From: Gammaproteobacteria bacterium
GTDB taxonomy: Bacteria; Pseudomonadota; Gammaproteobacteria; Thiohalomonadales; Thiohalomonadaceae
Direction: 5' to 3'
Assembly: GCA_003252455.1 (NCBI GenBank)
Contig: QKED01000087.1
Span: 1-64,000, forward strand
Length of the DNA: 64,000 bases
Shown here one piece after another: positions 55,666-64,000 of the stretch (positions are counted from its first letter, which is position 1; every line of letters starts with the position of its first letter). The notes beneath the pieces were generated by a model. That model searched no databases, was not told where the DNA came from, and saw nothing but the letters and a program-made list of their open reading frames with translations. Position numbers and translations under genes: made by a program.

Positions 55666-56322
55666 ATGAAGAAGCTCGCCCTCCTCCTCATTCCCGCCCT
55701 GGTGGCCACCGGCTGTGCCACCGATGGTCAGTCCAGCTCCAGCAGCAGCAACAGCCGCGCCACTACCGGCGCCGTGCTCGGCGCCATCGCCGGTGCCGTG
55801 GCCGGACACCAGATGGATAAGAAGCGTGGCGCCCTGGTCGGTGCCGTGGTCGGTGCCGCCGCCGGTGGCGCCATCGGCCAGCAGATGGACAAGCAGCAGC
55901 AGGAGTTCGAGGAGCAGCTCGCCGCCGAGCAGCGCGCCAATCAGATCGAGATCGAGCGCGTGCGCGAGGACACCCTCAAGCTGACCCTCAACAACGAGGT
56001 GAGCTTCAAGTTCAACAGCGCCGACCTCGAACCCGGTTTCAAGCCGAGCCTCAACAAGCTCGCCGAGGTGCTGATGAACAACCCCAACACCGCCATCACC
56101 ATCGTCGGCCACACCGACGACAAGGGCTCCGACAGCTACAACATGCAGCTCTCCCTGCGTCGCGCCGAGTCCGTGGTTGCCTACCTGCGTAGCCGTGGCG
56201 TGGCGAGCAGCCGCCTGAGCGCCGAGGGCCGTGGCGAGAGCGAGCCGCGCGCCAGCAACGCCACCGCCGATGGCCGCGCCATGAACCGCCGCGTCGAGAT
56301 CTTCAGCACCGCCCTGCGCTAA
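55666..56322 (+). CDS. OmpA-family lipoprotein with glycine-zipper segment
   Basis: 218 residues. A lipoprotein signal peptide has its lipobox at A-T-G-C (C17). A serine stretch and a glycine-zipper (about 35-70, A-V-L-G-A-I-A-G-A-V-A-G) precede a coiled segment and an OmpA-like peptidoglycan-binding domain (about 105-218) with G-H-T-D-D-K-G-S-D-S-Y-N and N-R-R-V-E-I. It resembles YiaD or Pal-type anchors. AAAGGA before the ATG at 55666 and the lipobox position fix the start. Confidence 0.9.
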   Translation: MKKLALLLIPALVATGCATDGQSSSSSSNSRATTGAVLGAIAGAVAGHQMDKKRGALVGAVVGAAAGGAIGQQMDKQQQEFEEQLAAEQRANQIEIERVREDTLKLTLNNEVSFKFNSADLEPGFKPSLNKLAEVLMNNPNTAITIVGHTDDKGSDSYNMQLSLRRAESVVAYLRSRGVASSRLSAEGRGESEPRASNATADGRAMNRRVEIFSTALR

Positions 56323-56332
56323 ATGCCCATCC

Positions 56333-56358
56333 GGTACCCCGCCCAACGGCGGGGTACC
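56333..56358. terminator. Bidirectional terminator hairpin
   Basis: A perfect 11-bp stem with a 4-base loop, 10 bases after the OmpA-like stop and 16 bases before the stop of the convergent DUF3817 gene. Confidence 0.55.
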
Positions 56359-56374
56359 CACTCCCCGCCCAGAC

Positions 56375-56671
56375 TCAGGCGTTCGCCTGCATCCGCTTCA
56401 GCTTGAGGTCCAGCACGAAGGTGCCAAACGGCAGCACCGAGGCCAGGAACGACAGCAGCCACAGACCGATCGACCAGCCCAGCTTGTGGCTCACCGCCAA
56501 CGACGCCACCAGATAGGTCAGGAACAGCACCCCGTGCGTCCAACCCACCCAGGGGACGAGCCAGCCCTGGGCCAGGTAGTACTTCATCGGCATGGCGATC
56601 AACACCAGCACCAACAACGAGACCCCCTCGATCAGCGCCAGCAGGCGAAAACGGGCGAGCGTACTCTGCAT
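56375..56671 (-). CDS. DUF3817-family membrane protein
   Basis: 98 residues with about three membrane helices. The pattern F-R-L-L-A-L-I-E-G-V-S-L-L-V-L at the N-terminus, then M-P-M-K-Y and V-G-W-T-H-G-V-L-F, is typical of DUF3817 (YdzA-like) proteins, whose function is unknown. AGGAG 7 bases before the ATG at 56671 decides the start. Followed by a 224-base gap (56672-56895) in which I see nothing beyond promoter space. Confidence 0.85.
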   Translation of the reverse strand: MQSTLARFRLLALIEGVSLLVLVLIAMPMKYYLAQGWLVPWVGWTHGVLFLTYLVASLAVSHKLGWSIGLWLLSFLASVLPFGTFVLDLKLKRMQANA

Positions 56672-56895
56672 CTTGTCACTCCTAAGGCTTACATAAAAAG
56701 GCGGCCAGTATACCCATTTCCCCCCAGACCGGTGCTCGGGGCGGGCGCTTTGGGCGGCGGTCAACGACCAGGACTGCGCCGCCCCCGGAGGCTCAGGGCG
56801 TGATTGCCGGGCCGGTGGCGATTGTGGAAGAATGAAACCAGGCCGTTCAGTAACGGCGCATCGCAGAACCCCAAAAAAACACTGGAGAACATGGA

Positions 56896-57399
56896 ATGAA
56901 CAAGACCCCCCTGCTTATCGCCGCCGTCCTGCTGGCTGGCGCCACCGTGTCCGGTACCGCTTCTGCCCGTGAATTCGACAAGATCTACAAAGAGTGCGGC
57001 CTCGGCGCCATGATCTTCACCGACACCCCGGTCGCTGCCGCCTTCTCCAACATCATCTGGGACCTGGGCACCACCGCCTCCTCCTCCGACATGAGCTCCC
57101 CGGAGAACTGCAAGGGCAAGGCCACCACCGCCGCCGCCTTCATCACCAACAGCTACGCCAACATCACAGAGCAGACCATCCAGGGCGAGGGTGCCCACCT
57201 CACCGCCATGCTCGACCTGCTCGGCTGCGACGAGGCACAGCGCCCCGCCCTGGTCAGCGCCCTGCGCAACGACCTGAGCCAAGAGATGGCCAGCGGTGAC
57301 TACCGCCAGATGAGCGCCTACGACAAGGCCGGCAGCCTGCACGAGCTGGTGACCCGCCGCACCGGTCTCGACGGCGCGCAGTGCGCCAGCGCCTCCTAA
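56896..57399 (+). CDS. DUF3015-family secreted protein
   Basis: 167 residues. A signal peptide (about 1-24, ending A-S-A) and a mature part with four cysteines. Y-K-E-C-G-L-G-A-M-I-F near 30, the W-D-L-G-T-T-A-S-S-S segment and the S-P-E-N-C match DUF3015. Its function is unknown. In several gammaproteobacteria DUF3015 genes lie next to DUF4105 genes, as here. Confidence 0.85.
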   Translation: MNKTPLLIAAVLLAGATVSGTASAREFDKIYKECGLGAMIFTDTPVAAAFSNIIWDLGTTASSSDMSSPENCKGKATTAAAFITNSYANITEQTIQGEGAHLTAMLDLLGCDEAQRPALVSALRNDLSQEMASGDYRQMSAYDKAGSLHELVTRRTGLDGAQCASAS

Positions 57400-57423
57400 G
57401 CGCGACCTAGGCTCACTCACCTG

Positions 57424-57453
57424 CATCGCCACCCTCGGGTGGCGATGTCGTTT
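57424..57453 (+). terminator. Hairpin with short T-run between DUF3015 and DUF4105 genes
   Basis: A perfect 11-bp stem (57424-57434 with 57437-57447) followed by TCG then TTT, 25 bases after the DUF3015 stop and 37 bases before the next start. It probably lowers expression of the second gene by partial termination. Confidence 0.6.
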
Positions 57454-57483
57454 CTGCGCCCTGACCACGCCCCCACCGCCCCT

Positions 57484-59358
57484 ATGCACCGACGCCTACT
57501 GCCGCTCCTCGCCCTACTCTGTCTCCCCTGGAGCAGCCTCGCCCTCGCGCTCGACCCACCCAAGGCCCACGCCCTGGCCCAGAGCGAGCGTTGGCTACGC
57601 CTGCTGCACTACGAGGCGGGTCACAGCACGGTCATCACCCAGAGCTACTTCCTCGACCCCCACGGCGCCGACGATCCCGAGGCGGAACTGCTTGCGACCC
57701 ACGCCGCGCTCGCGGCACCGTTCGACCCAGAGCAGGCGGACGCGCACGCGCGTTGCCGCTTCCCCGCCCGCGCCCAGTGGCTGGCGACAGCACTGAACGC
57801 CCCCGAGCTGGCCGCGCCGCTCGGCCACTGCCCCAAGCTCGACGCCTGGCTCGGACCCGACGACCACTACGACCTCAGTCTGGTGTTCGTCAGCGGCTAT
57901 CTGGAGAACCCCGCCTCGCTCTTCGGCCACCTGCTGTTCAAACGCAACCTGGCGCGCAACAGTGGCAATCGCGGCCTGCTCGACACCAGCATCAACTACG
58001 GCGCCAAGGTCCCACCGGGCGAGAACGGCCTCATCTACGTGGTGCGCGGCCTGTTCGGCGGCTACCGTGCCGCCTACACCGACTCCCGCTACTACACCCT
58101 CGACCACCTCTACGGCGAGGAGGAGCTGCGCGACCTGTGGGAGTATCGCCTCAACCTCAGCGCGGCCGAGCAGAGCCTGCTCTGGCTACACACCTGGGAG
58201 CTGCTGCCGGTCACCTTCCGCTACTACTTCCTGCGCGACAACTGCGCCCTCTACATGGCGCGGCTGTTGGAGGTGGCCATCGACGGGCCGCGACTCATCC
58301 CCGAGCAGGTCTACTGGGCGATCCCGGTCGAACTGTTTCGCGCCCTCGACGCACGCGAGCGCGACGGTGCACCGCTGGTGGCCGAGCGCCGCCTGCGTCG
58401 CTCGCGCCAGCACCGCCTGGCAGACGCCTACCACGGCCTGCCCGCCCCCCTGCGCCAACGGGTCGCCCAGGTGGCACAAGACCCGACCCAGCCCCTCGCC
58501 CCGCTCCAGGTGGGGCTCGACCCCGAGGCGCAGATCGCCCTCAGCGACACCCTGCTGCACTACTACCGCTTTCGCCTCAGCAGCGACACCCCAGCGGCAG
58601 AGCTCGATGGTCTGCGCCAGGGACAACACCAGGCCCTGCTGGCACGTGCCGCCCTGCCACCGCAGGCCGCCTGGGTACCGCCGAGCAGTGCCATCGCCCC
58701 GAGTCTCGGCCACGGCCCGGCCAGCGTGCGCCTCGGGCTGGTCTCACGCGAGGTGGGCGGCAACGCCCTGGAGGTGGGGCTGCGCCCTGCGCTGCACGAC
58801 CTGCTGGCCAACCCCGCCGGACAGACCCCGGGCACCGCCATGCAGGTGTTCGACCTGCGCCTGCGCAGCGGCGAGGAGGGGTTGAGCCTGGAGCGGCTGG
58901 AGCTACTACGCATCGCCAACCTCAACCTCGCCACCACCGACCTGCCCGGCGACGGGCGCCTCTCATGGGGGCTCGGCGTCGCCTACCAGGCACGCGATCT
59001 GGCCTGCACCGAGTGCCGGCTCACCCGCCTCACGGGCGCGGCGGGTCACAGCTGGCGCCTGGCGGACCAGGGCTACCTCTACCTACATCTGGACGGGCTC
59101 TTACCCCTCGGCAGCCCCCTCGACGAGGGGCTGGGGGCCGACCTGGCGGCCGACCTACAGCTGGCACGCGGCAACACGCACGGCCTCGGCCTGAGCCTGC
59201 GTCGACGCTGGGAGCAGTGGGACGAGGAGGCGGTGGCCGGGCGCGGACAGGGTGAGCTGGTCTACCGCTACTCCCCGGTGCCCGAGTGGGAGCTACGCCT
59301 GGAGTGGCGCTATGCGCGCGCCCACGAGGGGCTGGCGACCCTCAGCCTCTACCGCTGA
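57484..59358 (+). CDS. DUF4105 (Lnb-like N-terminal periplasmic domain) protein
   Basis: 624 residues from the ATG at 57484, where a signal peptide begins (M-H-R-R-L-L-P-L-L-A-L-L). The DUF4105 core (about 110-290) contains S-G-Y-L-E-N-P-A-S-L-F-G-H-L-L-F and F-R-Y-Y-F-L-R-D-N-C-A, a cysteine/histidine layout related to Lnb lipoprotein N-acyltransferases. The second half is beta-rich and may form a barrel or stacked sheets at the outer membrane. Function in this group is unknown. It converges on the GGDEF/EAL gene with a 16-base gap. Confidence 0.85.
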   Translation: MHRRLLPLLALLCLPWSSLALALDPPKAHALAQSERWLRLLHYEAGHSTVITQSYFLDPHGADDPEAELLATHAALAAPFDPEQADAHARCRFPARAQWLATALNAPELAAPLGHCPKLDAWLGPDDHYDLSLVFVSGYLENPASLFGHLLFKRNLARNSGNRGLLDTSINYGAKVPPGENGLIYVVRGLFGGYRAAYTDSRYYTLDHLYGEEELRDLWEYRLNLSAAEQSLLWLHTWELLPVTFRYYFLRDNCALYMARLLEVAIDGPRLIPEQVYWAIPVELFRALDARERDGAPLVAERRLRRSRQHRLADAYHGLPAPLRQRVAQVAQDPTQPLAPLQVGLDPEAQIALSDTLLHYYRFRLSSDTPAAELDGLRQGQHQALLARAALPPQAAWVPPSSAIAPSLGHGPASVRLGLVSREVGGNALEVGLRPALHDLLANPAGQTPGTAMQVFDLRLRSGEEGLSLERLELLRIANLNLATTDLPGDGRLSWGLGVAYQARDLACTECRLTRLTGAAGHSWRLADQGYLYLHLDGLLPLGSPLDEGLGADLAADLQLARGNTHGLGLSLRRRWEQWDEEAVAGRGQGELVYRYSPVPEWELRLEWRYARAHEGLATLSLYR

Positions 59359-59374
59359 GGGAGGGGCGGGCGCC

Positions 59375-61831
59375 TCAAGACCCCTTGCGCTGCAGTCGGT
59401 AGCGCGAGTCGCGGGCGAAGTGCAGCAGGTCGTCGAACGGCATCGGCCGGGCATAGAGATAACCCTGCACCTCGTCGCACGCCTCCTCGATGAGGAAGTC
59501 GAGCTGCGCCGGCCTCTCCACCCCCTCGGCAGTCACCGAGAGGCGCAGGGCGCGGGCCAGGGCGAGGATGGCGCGGGTGATGGCCACGCTCTCCTGGTTA
59601 TCGGGCAGGCCATCGATGAAGGACTTATCGATCTTGATGCGGGTGATGGGCAGGCGCTGCAGATAACTCATGGAGGAGTAACCGGTGCCGAAGTCGTCCA
59701 CGGCCAGGCGGATCTTCATGGCCCGGAAGCGGTGTAGTGTGGCCAACGCCTCCTCAGCATCGGTGGCTATGAAGCTCTCGGTGATCTCCAACTCCACCCG
59801 TTCGGCATCGATGCCGGTACGCAGCACCACCCCCTCCACGGTCGAGACCATGTCCCCGTGCTGCAGCTGCACGTTGGACATGTTGATACTGATGTGATCG
59901 AGCACCAGGCCCTCGCGCTCCAGCCGCTTGTAGGCCTTGCACGCCTCCTCCAGCACCCACTCACCGATGGGCAGGATCAAGCCGCTCTCCTCTGCCAGGG
60001 GGATGAACTCGACGGGTGAGACCTGCCCATAGATCGGGCTCTGCCAGCGCAACAGCGCCTCCACGGCGACGAGGCGCCCCTGGTCGAGGGCGATCTTGGG
60101 CTGAAAGTGCAGCAGGAACTGATTGCCGGTGGCGACCGCCTCGCGCAGCGCGTGGGTCATCTCGGTACGCTTGCTCAGCCCGGTGGAGAGTTCGTCGGAG
60201 TAGAAACTGAAGTGGTTGCGCCCATTCGCCTTCGCCCGGTACATGGCCAGGTCGGCGTGCTTGGTCAGGGTCACCCCCTCTTCACCATCCTGCGGGTAGA
60301 GGGCGATACCGATACTGGCGGTGGTGTAGAGGGTACGCTCGCCGATGGTGAAGGGGACGGCGAAGAGGTCGATCAGCCGCTGGGCGAAGTGCTCCACCTC
60401 CTCCAGCCCCTCGACCCCGTCGAGCAGGATGTTGAACTCGTCGCCACCGATGCGCGCCAGCATGTCGCTGCCACGCACATGGCCGGAGAGACGTCGCGAG
60501 ACCTCGCGCAGCAGCTGATCCCCCACGTCGTGGCCGAGGGTGTCGTTGACCAGCTTGAACTCGTCGAGGTCGAGGAACAGCAGCGCCAGCCAGCTCTCGC
60601 GCTGCTTCGCACGGTGCAGTGCGCGCTCCAGGCTGAGCGCCAAGTAGCGGCGGTTGGGCAGCTCGGTGAGCGGGTCGTGGTTGGAGAGGTACTCCAGCTC
60701 CTGCTGCGAGCGGTGTAGCGAGGCCTCGCGCTCCTGTACCGTCTCGGCCAGGGCATTGATGTTGCGCGAGATCACCTCCAGCTCGTCACCGCTCGCCACC
60801 GGCTGGGCGGTGCTGTAGTCGCGCTGGCTGATGCGGTGGATCTGCTGCATCAGACGGTTGAGCGGCCAGGCCAACTGCCGACGGATGAGCACGCGCATCG
60901 AGAGCAACACGCCGAACCCGGCCACCAGCAGAAAGGTGAGCAGGCGCATGCGGTTGGTATCGAGTAGCTGGTTGACCTCGGACTTGTTGAGCTGCGCCAC
61001 CAGCTGTACCTCACCCTCGCGACTGTGGATGCCGCTCATGGCGATGTACTCCACATCGCCCTGGGCGACACTCAGGTCGCGGCTCAGGGCCACCTCGTCG
61101 AGCAGCGGCGTGAGCTGCTCGGCGGTGTCGACGAAGTGCGCGGTGATGCGCATATCGAGGTCACGGGAGAGCCCCTCGAAGTAGTCGGCCCCGAGTAGGC
61201 GGGTAAGCTGCACATACGCGATAGGGGTGGCGTCGGTGGGGTCGACGACGTGGCGCGTAGAGCGCAGGGCGAGGGCGTTGTCCAGGGTGTGGTAGCTCAG
61301 CTCGCGCGCGGCGAGCTGCCGGGGGTCCACCTCCAGGGGCTGGCGTAGGTGGCCGCGCACGGCTACCTCGCGATACGCCTCGGCCCGCTCGGAGCGACGC
61401 CAGAGGTGGCGGATGCCGCCCTGATAGGAGAGGTAGTGCAGCCAGTAGCCCTCGGGGGTGAGCACCACCCCGGCGATCAGTTCGCCGTGGCGGTCATAGA
61501 GGGCGATGTCGTTGTTGAACGAGAGCTTGACGCGGGTCAGCAGCTCGGTGGCGATCTGCTTCTTCTCCTCGTCGATGAGAAAGGCGTTGTAGTGCTGTTT
61601 GTCTTGGTACTGGTCGATGAGCGAGATGGCGGCGTGCAGCGCCTCGTCGCGTTCGACGAAGATGGTCGCCTCGTCGAGCCGCCCCTCGATATCGCGCAGG
61701 TTGGCGGCCAGGCGCTGAAAGCCGTGCAGCAGGCGGCTGCGGTTGTTGTCGAGGAAGCTCTGCTCCAGGTAGTCGTCGAAGTAGACGCCGAGCACACCGA
61801 ACAGCACGACGATGACCAGCGTCACCGCCAC
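59375..61831 (-). CDS. Membrane GGDEF/EAL bifunctional c-di-GMP protein
   Basis: 818 residues. Membrane segments at about 1-20 and 300-320 enclose a periplasmic sensor of about 280 residues with a coiled start (Cache/CHASE-like size). A HAMP-like linker follows, then GGDEF (about 385-545) with intact R-I-G-G-D-E-F and EAL (about 560-805) with E-A-L-L-R-W, D-D-F-G-T-G and E-G-V-E. Both enzymatic sites look complete. The GTG at 61831 falls right at the first helix and has no ribosome box; the frame stays open upstream into the preceding gene (for example N-K-F-S just before), so the true start may be earlier and overlap that gene's stop. Confidence 0.86.
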   Translation of the reverse strand: MAVTLVIVVLFGVLGVYFDDYLEQSFLDNNRSRLLHGFQRLAANLRDIEGRLDEATIFVERDEALHAAISLIDQYQDKQHYNAFLIDEEKKQIATELLTRVKLSFNNDIALYDRHGELIAGVVLTPEGYWLHYLSYQGGIRHLWRRSERAEAYREVAVRGHLRQPLEVDPRQLAARELSYHTLDNALALRSTRHVVDPTDATPIAYVQLTRLLGADYFEGLSRDLDMRITAHFVDTAEQLTPLLDEVALSRDLSVAQGDVEYIAMSGIHSREGEVQLVAQLNKSEVNQLLDTNRMRLLTFLLVAGFGVLLSMRVLIRRQLAWPLNRLMQQIHRISQRDYSTAQPVASGDELEVISRNINALAETVQEREASLHRSQQELEYLSNHDPLTELPNRRYLALSLERALHRAKQRESWLALLFLDLDEFKLVNDTLGHDVGDQLLREVSRRLSGHVRGSDMLARIGGDEFNILLDGVEGLEEVEHFAQRLIDLFAVPFTIGERTLYTTASIGIALYPQDGEEGVTLTKHADLAMYRAKANGRNHFSFYSDELSTGLSKRTEMTHALREAVATGNQFLLHFQPKIALDQGRLVAVEALLRWQSPIYGQVSPVEFIPLAEESGLILPIGEWVLEEACKAYKRLEREGLVLDHISINMSNVQLQHGDMVSTVEGVVLRTGIDAERVELEITESFIATDAEEALATLHRFRAMKIRLAVDDFGTGYSSMSYLQRLPITRIKIDKSFIDGLPDNQESVAITRAILALARALRLSVTAEGVERPAQLDFLIEEACDEVQGYLYARPMPFDDLLHFARDSRYRLQRKGS

Positions 61832-61881
61832 GGAGAATTTATTGGTCAGGCCGAGGCCCTTGGGGTGAGTGTTTGGGGTAT

Positions 61882-62805
61882 TCAGAAGACCGGCTCCACC
61901 TGCTCCACCCGTTCGCGCGTCACCAACTCCACCGGGATGACGATATGCCGCTCTAGCGTCTCGCCGCGCAGGATGCGCAACGCCGCCGCTACCGTCTCGC
62001 GCCCGCCGAGCGGGAACTTCACCGAACCGGTCTGACGCCCGGAGCGGATCGCCTCGCGCGCCTCGCTGGTGTAGTCGCAGCCGATGGTGATGAGGCTGCC
62101 GGGGGCGATGCCATGGCGATCGAGCACCATGCGCACGCCGCTCAGCATGCTATCGGACTCGGAGAAGATGGCATCCACCCGGACCCCGGCACTGACCAGC
62201 TTCTCCATCTCGATGAGCGCATCCTTGCGCAGGTAGTTGCCGGTGCGTTTGAGTACCTCGATCTCGGGGTAGCGCGCCATCACCTGCAGAAACCCCTCGC
62301 TGCGTAGCTGCGTCACATCGGCGGTCTGCAGCCCTTCGAACAGCAGCACCCGACCACGACCACCGAGCCGCTCGGCGATGTATTCGCCGGCGAGGCGCCC
62401 GATGAGCCGATTGTCGGAGTTGATGAAGGTGGTGTAGTGGTCGCCCTCGATGCCGCGGTCGAGGATGATCACCGGGATCCCCGCCGCCATCGCCTTGTCC
62501 ACCACCGGCACCACCGCCGAGGCGTCGTTGGTGCCGACCACCAGCAGGTCGACCTGCTCACGGATGAACTGCTCGATCTGGTGCAACAGCAGCGAGGTAC
62601 GCCCCTTGGCGTCACTGGAGACGAAGCGCAGCAGCGGCTGCTCCGCCACCGCATCGCGCACCTCATCGACCTGGGCACGGCGGAAGTCGTTGGCCAGGGT
62701 GTCCTGGGCGAAGGCGATACGCCAACCCTCCCCCTCCTGTGCCGCCAGCGGGGCGACGCACAAGAGCAGCAGGAGCGGCAACAGGGGAGAGAGTACTCTG
62801 GACAT
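61882..62805 (-). CDS. Periplasmic sugar-binding-protein-like sensor component
   Basis: 307 residues. A signal peptide (about 1-22) precedes a type I periplasmic binding fold of the RbsB/LacI class: I-A-F-A-Q-D-T-L near 31, V-V-G-T-N-D-A-S-A, I-I-L-D-R-G and the D-A-I-F-S-E-S-D hinge strand. No ABC transporter genes are adjacent; instead the GGDEF/EAL protein follows on the same strand, so it probably presents a ligand to that protein's periplasmic domain. GAGG 6 bases before the ATG at 62805 decides the start over an ATG at 62832. Confidence 0.84.
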   Translation of the reverse strand: MSRVLSPLLPLLLLLCVAPLAAQEGEGWRIAFAQDTLANDFRRAQVDEVRDAVAEQPLLRFVSSDAKGRTSLLLHQIEQFIREQVDLLVVGTNDASAVVPVVDKAMAAGIPVIILDRGIEGDHYTTFINSDNRLIGRLAGEYIAERLGGRGRVLLFEGLQTADVTQLRSEGFLQVMARYPEIEVLKRTGNYLRKDALIEMEKLVSAGVRVDAIFSESDSMLSGVRMVLDRHGIAPGSLITIGCDYTSEAREAIRSGRQTGSVKFPLGGRETVAAALRILRGETLERHIVIPVELVTRERVEQVEPVF

Positions 62806-62852
62806 GCGCGGCCTCGGGGCGGGCGGTGTCATCACGCGGTAATCGGGGGGTG

Positions 62853-62858
62853 ATTATA
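62853..62858 (-). promoter_or_regulatory. TATAAT of the binding protein-GGDEF/EAL operon
   Basis: A perfect -10 hexamer on the minus strand that would start transcription near 62846, giving a 40-base leader to the ATG at 62805. The -35 is a poor match. Confidence 0.45.
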
Positions 62859-62996
62859 CACCGCCACGAAGTCGGCTCGACGGGCAATTACCGCCCCGTT
62901 CGCGACAGCGGTGCACTCGACGCATGGCCTACACCACCGGGACGGTCGATGCGCCGTGCGGCCTCATGGGGCCACGCCTCGGAGACCCAACGCAGG

Positions 62997-63926
62997 TCAT
63001 GACGGCACGGTGCTGCCGCGCTGGGCCATCTCCTGCGCCCCCTTTTGCAACAGGAAGTGGAGGAAACGCTCCGCCACCAGCGAGAGGCGTTTGCCCTGGG
63101 GGTAGATCACGTGCCAATGGCGGCGGATGGGCATGTGCGCCACATCCAGCACCGCCAGGCGCCCCACCTCCAGCTCCAACTTGAGGCTGATGTCGGAGAG
63201 GATGCCGATGCCGAGCCCGGCCATCACCCCCTGTTTGATCGCCTCGCCGCTACCCAGCTCCATGTAGGGGGTGAGATGCACCCCATGCGCGCACATGTGC
63301 TGCTCCACCGCCTCGCGAATGCCCGAGCCCGGCTCGCGCGAGAGCAGCAGCTCCTCGGTGAGGCGCGCCAGGGGGATGTCGTGCACCTCGGTGAGTGGGT
63401 GGTCGGGGTGGGCGAAGAAGACCAGTCGGTCGTCGAGGAAGGGGTGCGCCTCCAGCCCCTCCACCTCGGGCAGGGTGCCGACGATGTAGAGGTCGTCCTG
63501 ATTGGCGGCCATGCGCTCCAGCACGCGCTCACGGTTGGTCACCTTGAGCTGCGGCACCACGCCGGGGTAGAGACGCAGGAACTCGCCGAGGTAGGTGGGC
63601 AGAAAGTACTTGGCGGTGGTCACCACCGAGAGGTAGAGCGGCCCGGCCACCACCCCGGTCAGTTCGCCGAGTTGTTGGTCGAGGTCGCCGAGCTTGGCCA
63701 GGATCTCGCGACACCCCTCGCGCACCAGCTCACCCGCGTGGGTCAGATAGAGCCGCTTACCCACCGTCTCGAACAGCGGTAGGCCCACCAGCTCCTCGAA
63801 GCGCTTCACCTGGATCGACACCGCCGGCTGGGTCAGGTGCACCTCCTCGGCGGCGCGGGTGTAGTTGAGGTGGCGGGCGACCGCCTCGAAGAGGCGCATC
63901 TGCTGCAAGGTGGCGTGGCGAAGCAT
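62997..63926 (-). CDS. cbbR: LysR-family regulator, CbbR-like
   Basis: 309 residues. It starts M-L-R-H-A-T-L-Q-Q-M-R-L-F-E-A-V-A with the winged helix (about 4-65). The effector-domain sequence, with T-A-K-Y-F-L-P and L-Y-P-G-V near 105-120, resembles CbbR, the activator of Calvin-cycle operons. It reads away from the right edge, so its divergent target begins beyond 64000. If it is CbbR, a RuBisCO (cbb) operon should follow immediately. Confidence 0.8.
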   Translation of the reverse strand: MLRHATLQQMRLFEAVARHLNYTRAAEEVHLTQPAVSIQVKRFEELVGLPLFETVGKRLYLTHAGELVREGCREILAKLGDLDQQLGELTGVVAGPLYLSVVTTAKYFLPTYLGEFLRLYPGVVPQLKVTNRERVLERMAANQDDLYIVGTLPEVEGLEAHPFLDDRLVFFAHPDHPLTEVHDIPLARLTEELLLSREPGSGIREAVEQHMCAHGVHLTPYMELGSGEAIKQGVMAGLGIGILSDISLKLELEVGRLAVLDVAHMPIRRHWHVIYPQGKRLSLVAERFLHFLLQKGAQEMAQRGSTVPS

Positions 63927-64000
63927 TTACGATCCTAAATCACTACCATGATTCTAATTAATTTCCGTTATATCACGCGACGCCCTAGATTTCTCCTCAC
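63927..64000. promoter_or_regulatory. Start of the cbbR divergent control region
   Basis: An AT-rich 74-base stretch (notably 63927-63975) before a LysR-type gene, the expected place for its operator and for the promoter of a divergent operon outside the window. I cannot assign a specific T-N11-A box with confidence. Confidence 0.35.

Overview
The window is GC-rich, densely coded DNA from a gammaproteobacterium, most likely an autotrophic or mixotrophic sulfur-metabolising one. The lineage call rests on the divergent argH / algZ-algR arrangement known from Pseudomonas and relatives, on a TIGR02647 protein, on Coq7-type quinone synthesis and on TusE, QmcA/NfeD and RhlE. The lifestyle call rests on a CbbR-like regulator facing off the right edge, a giant pyruvate:ferredoxin oxidoreductase, a periplasmic alpha-carbonic anhydrase, a SulP anion transporter, a periplasmic rhodanese and a DsrC/TusE-family protein. 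I see no prophage, insertion sequence, integron or CRISPR array. One tRNA gene (Gln, CTG) and two previously unlabelled candidate small RNAs are visible.

Layout. 1-7.3 kb: a 1641-residue PFOR with an extra C-terminal ferredoxin, preceded by a membrane-anchored RnfB-like ferredoxin protein and a divergent CysB-like LysR regulator. 7.3-17.7 kb: a YidD-like protein, two large membrane M48 peptidases, a PfkB kinase, and a MauG-type dihaem protein translationally coupled to a GGDEF/EAL protein. 17.7-29.5 kb: TIGR02647, a PreP-like M16 peptidase, TatD, a response regulator/kinase, priA, a small patch of lower-GC orphan genes, pip-dtd and a rhodanese. 29.6-34.4 kb: a GCS2-type ligase, murU, ilvA, tRNA-Gln and rplM-rpsI. 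34.7-42.2 kb: candidate sRNA 1, hydrolase, 2Fe-2S ferredoxin, glcF, coq7, an LpxL-like acyltransferase with ttcA, qmcA-nfeD and a MerR regulator. 42.3-47.6 kb: algZ-algR, argH, an 11-residue-repeat protein and a DsbA-like protein. 47.6-52.5 kb: carbonic anhydrase, a multidomain sensor and SulP. 52.5-59.4 kb: rhlE, candidate sRNA 2 (CsrB/RsmZ-like), tusE, a MazG-like enzyme, an OmpA-like lipoprotein and the DUF3015-DUF4105 pair. 59.4-64 kb: a periplasmic binding protein paired with a membrane GGDEF/EAL protein, then cbbR.

How it fits together. The window is rich in signalling: two GGDEF/EAL proteins each linked to a periplasmic partner, two other sensor proteins, AlgZR, and two LysR regulators. 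The most interesting items not explained by protein coding are the two minus-strand RNA candidates. One (about 34679-34780) has a good sigma-70-like promoter, a CU-rich anti-Shine-Dalgarno linker and a terminator. The other (about 54344-54540) has seven GGA motifs in about 100 bases, several in hairpin loops, and ends in a strong terminator, as expected of a CsrA/RsmA-titrating RNA. Starts were moved downstream of the longest reading frame wherever a Shine-Dalgarno box, signal peptide or family length supported it. All assignments are from reading the sequence; no database search was possible.
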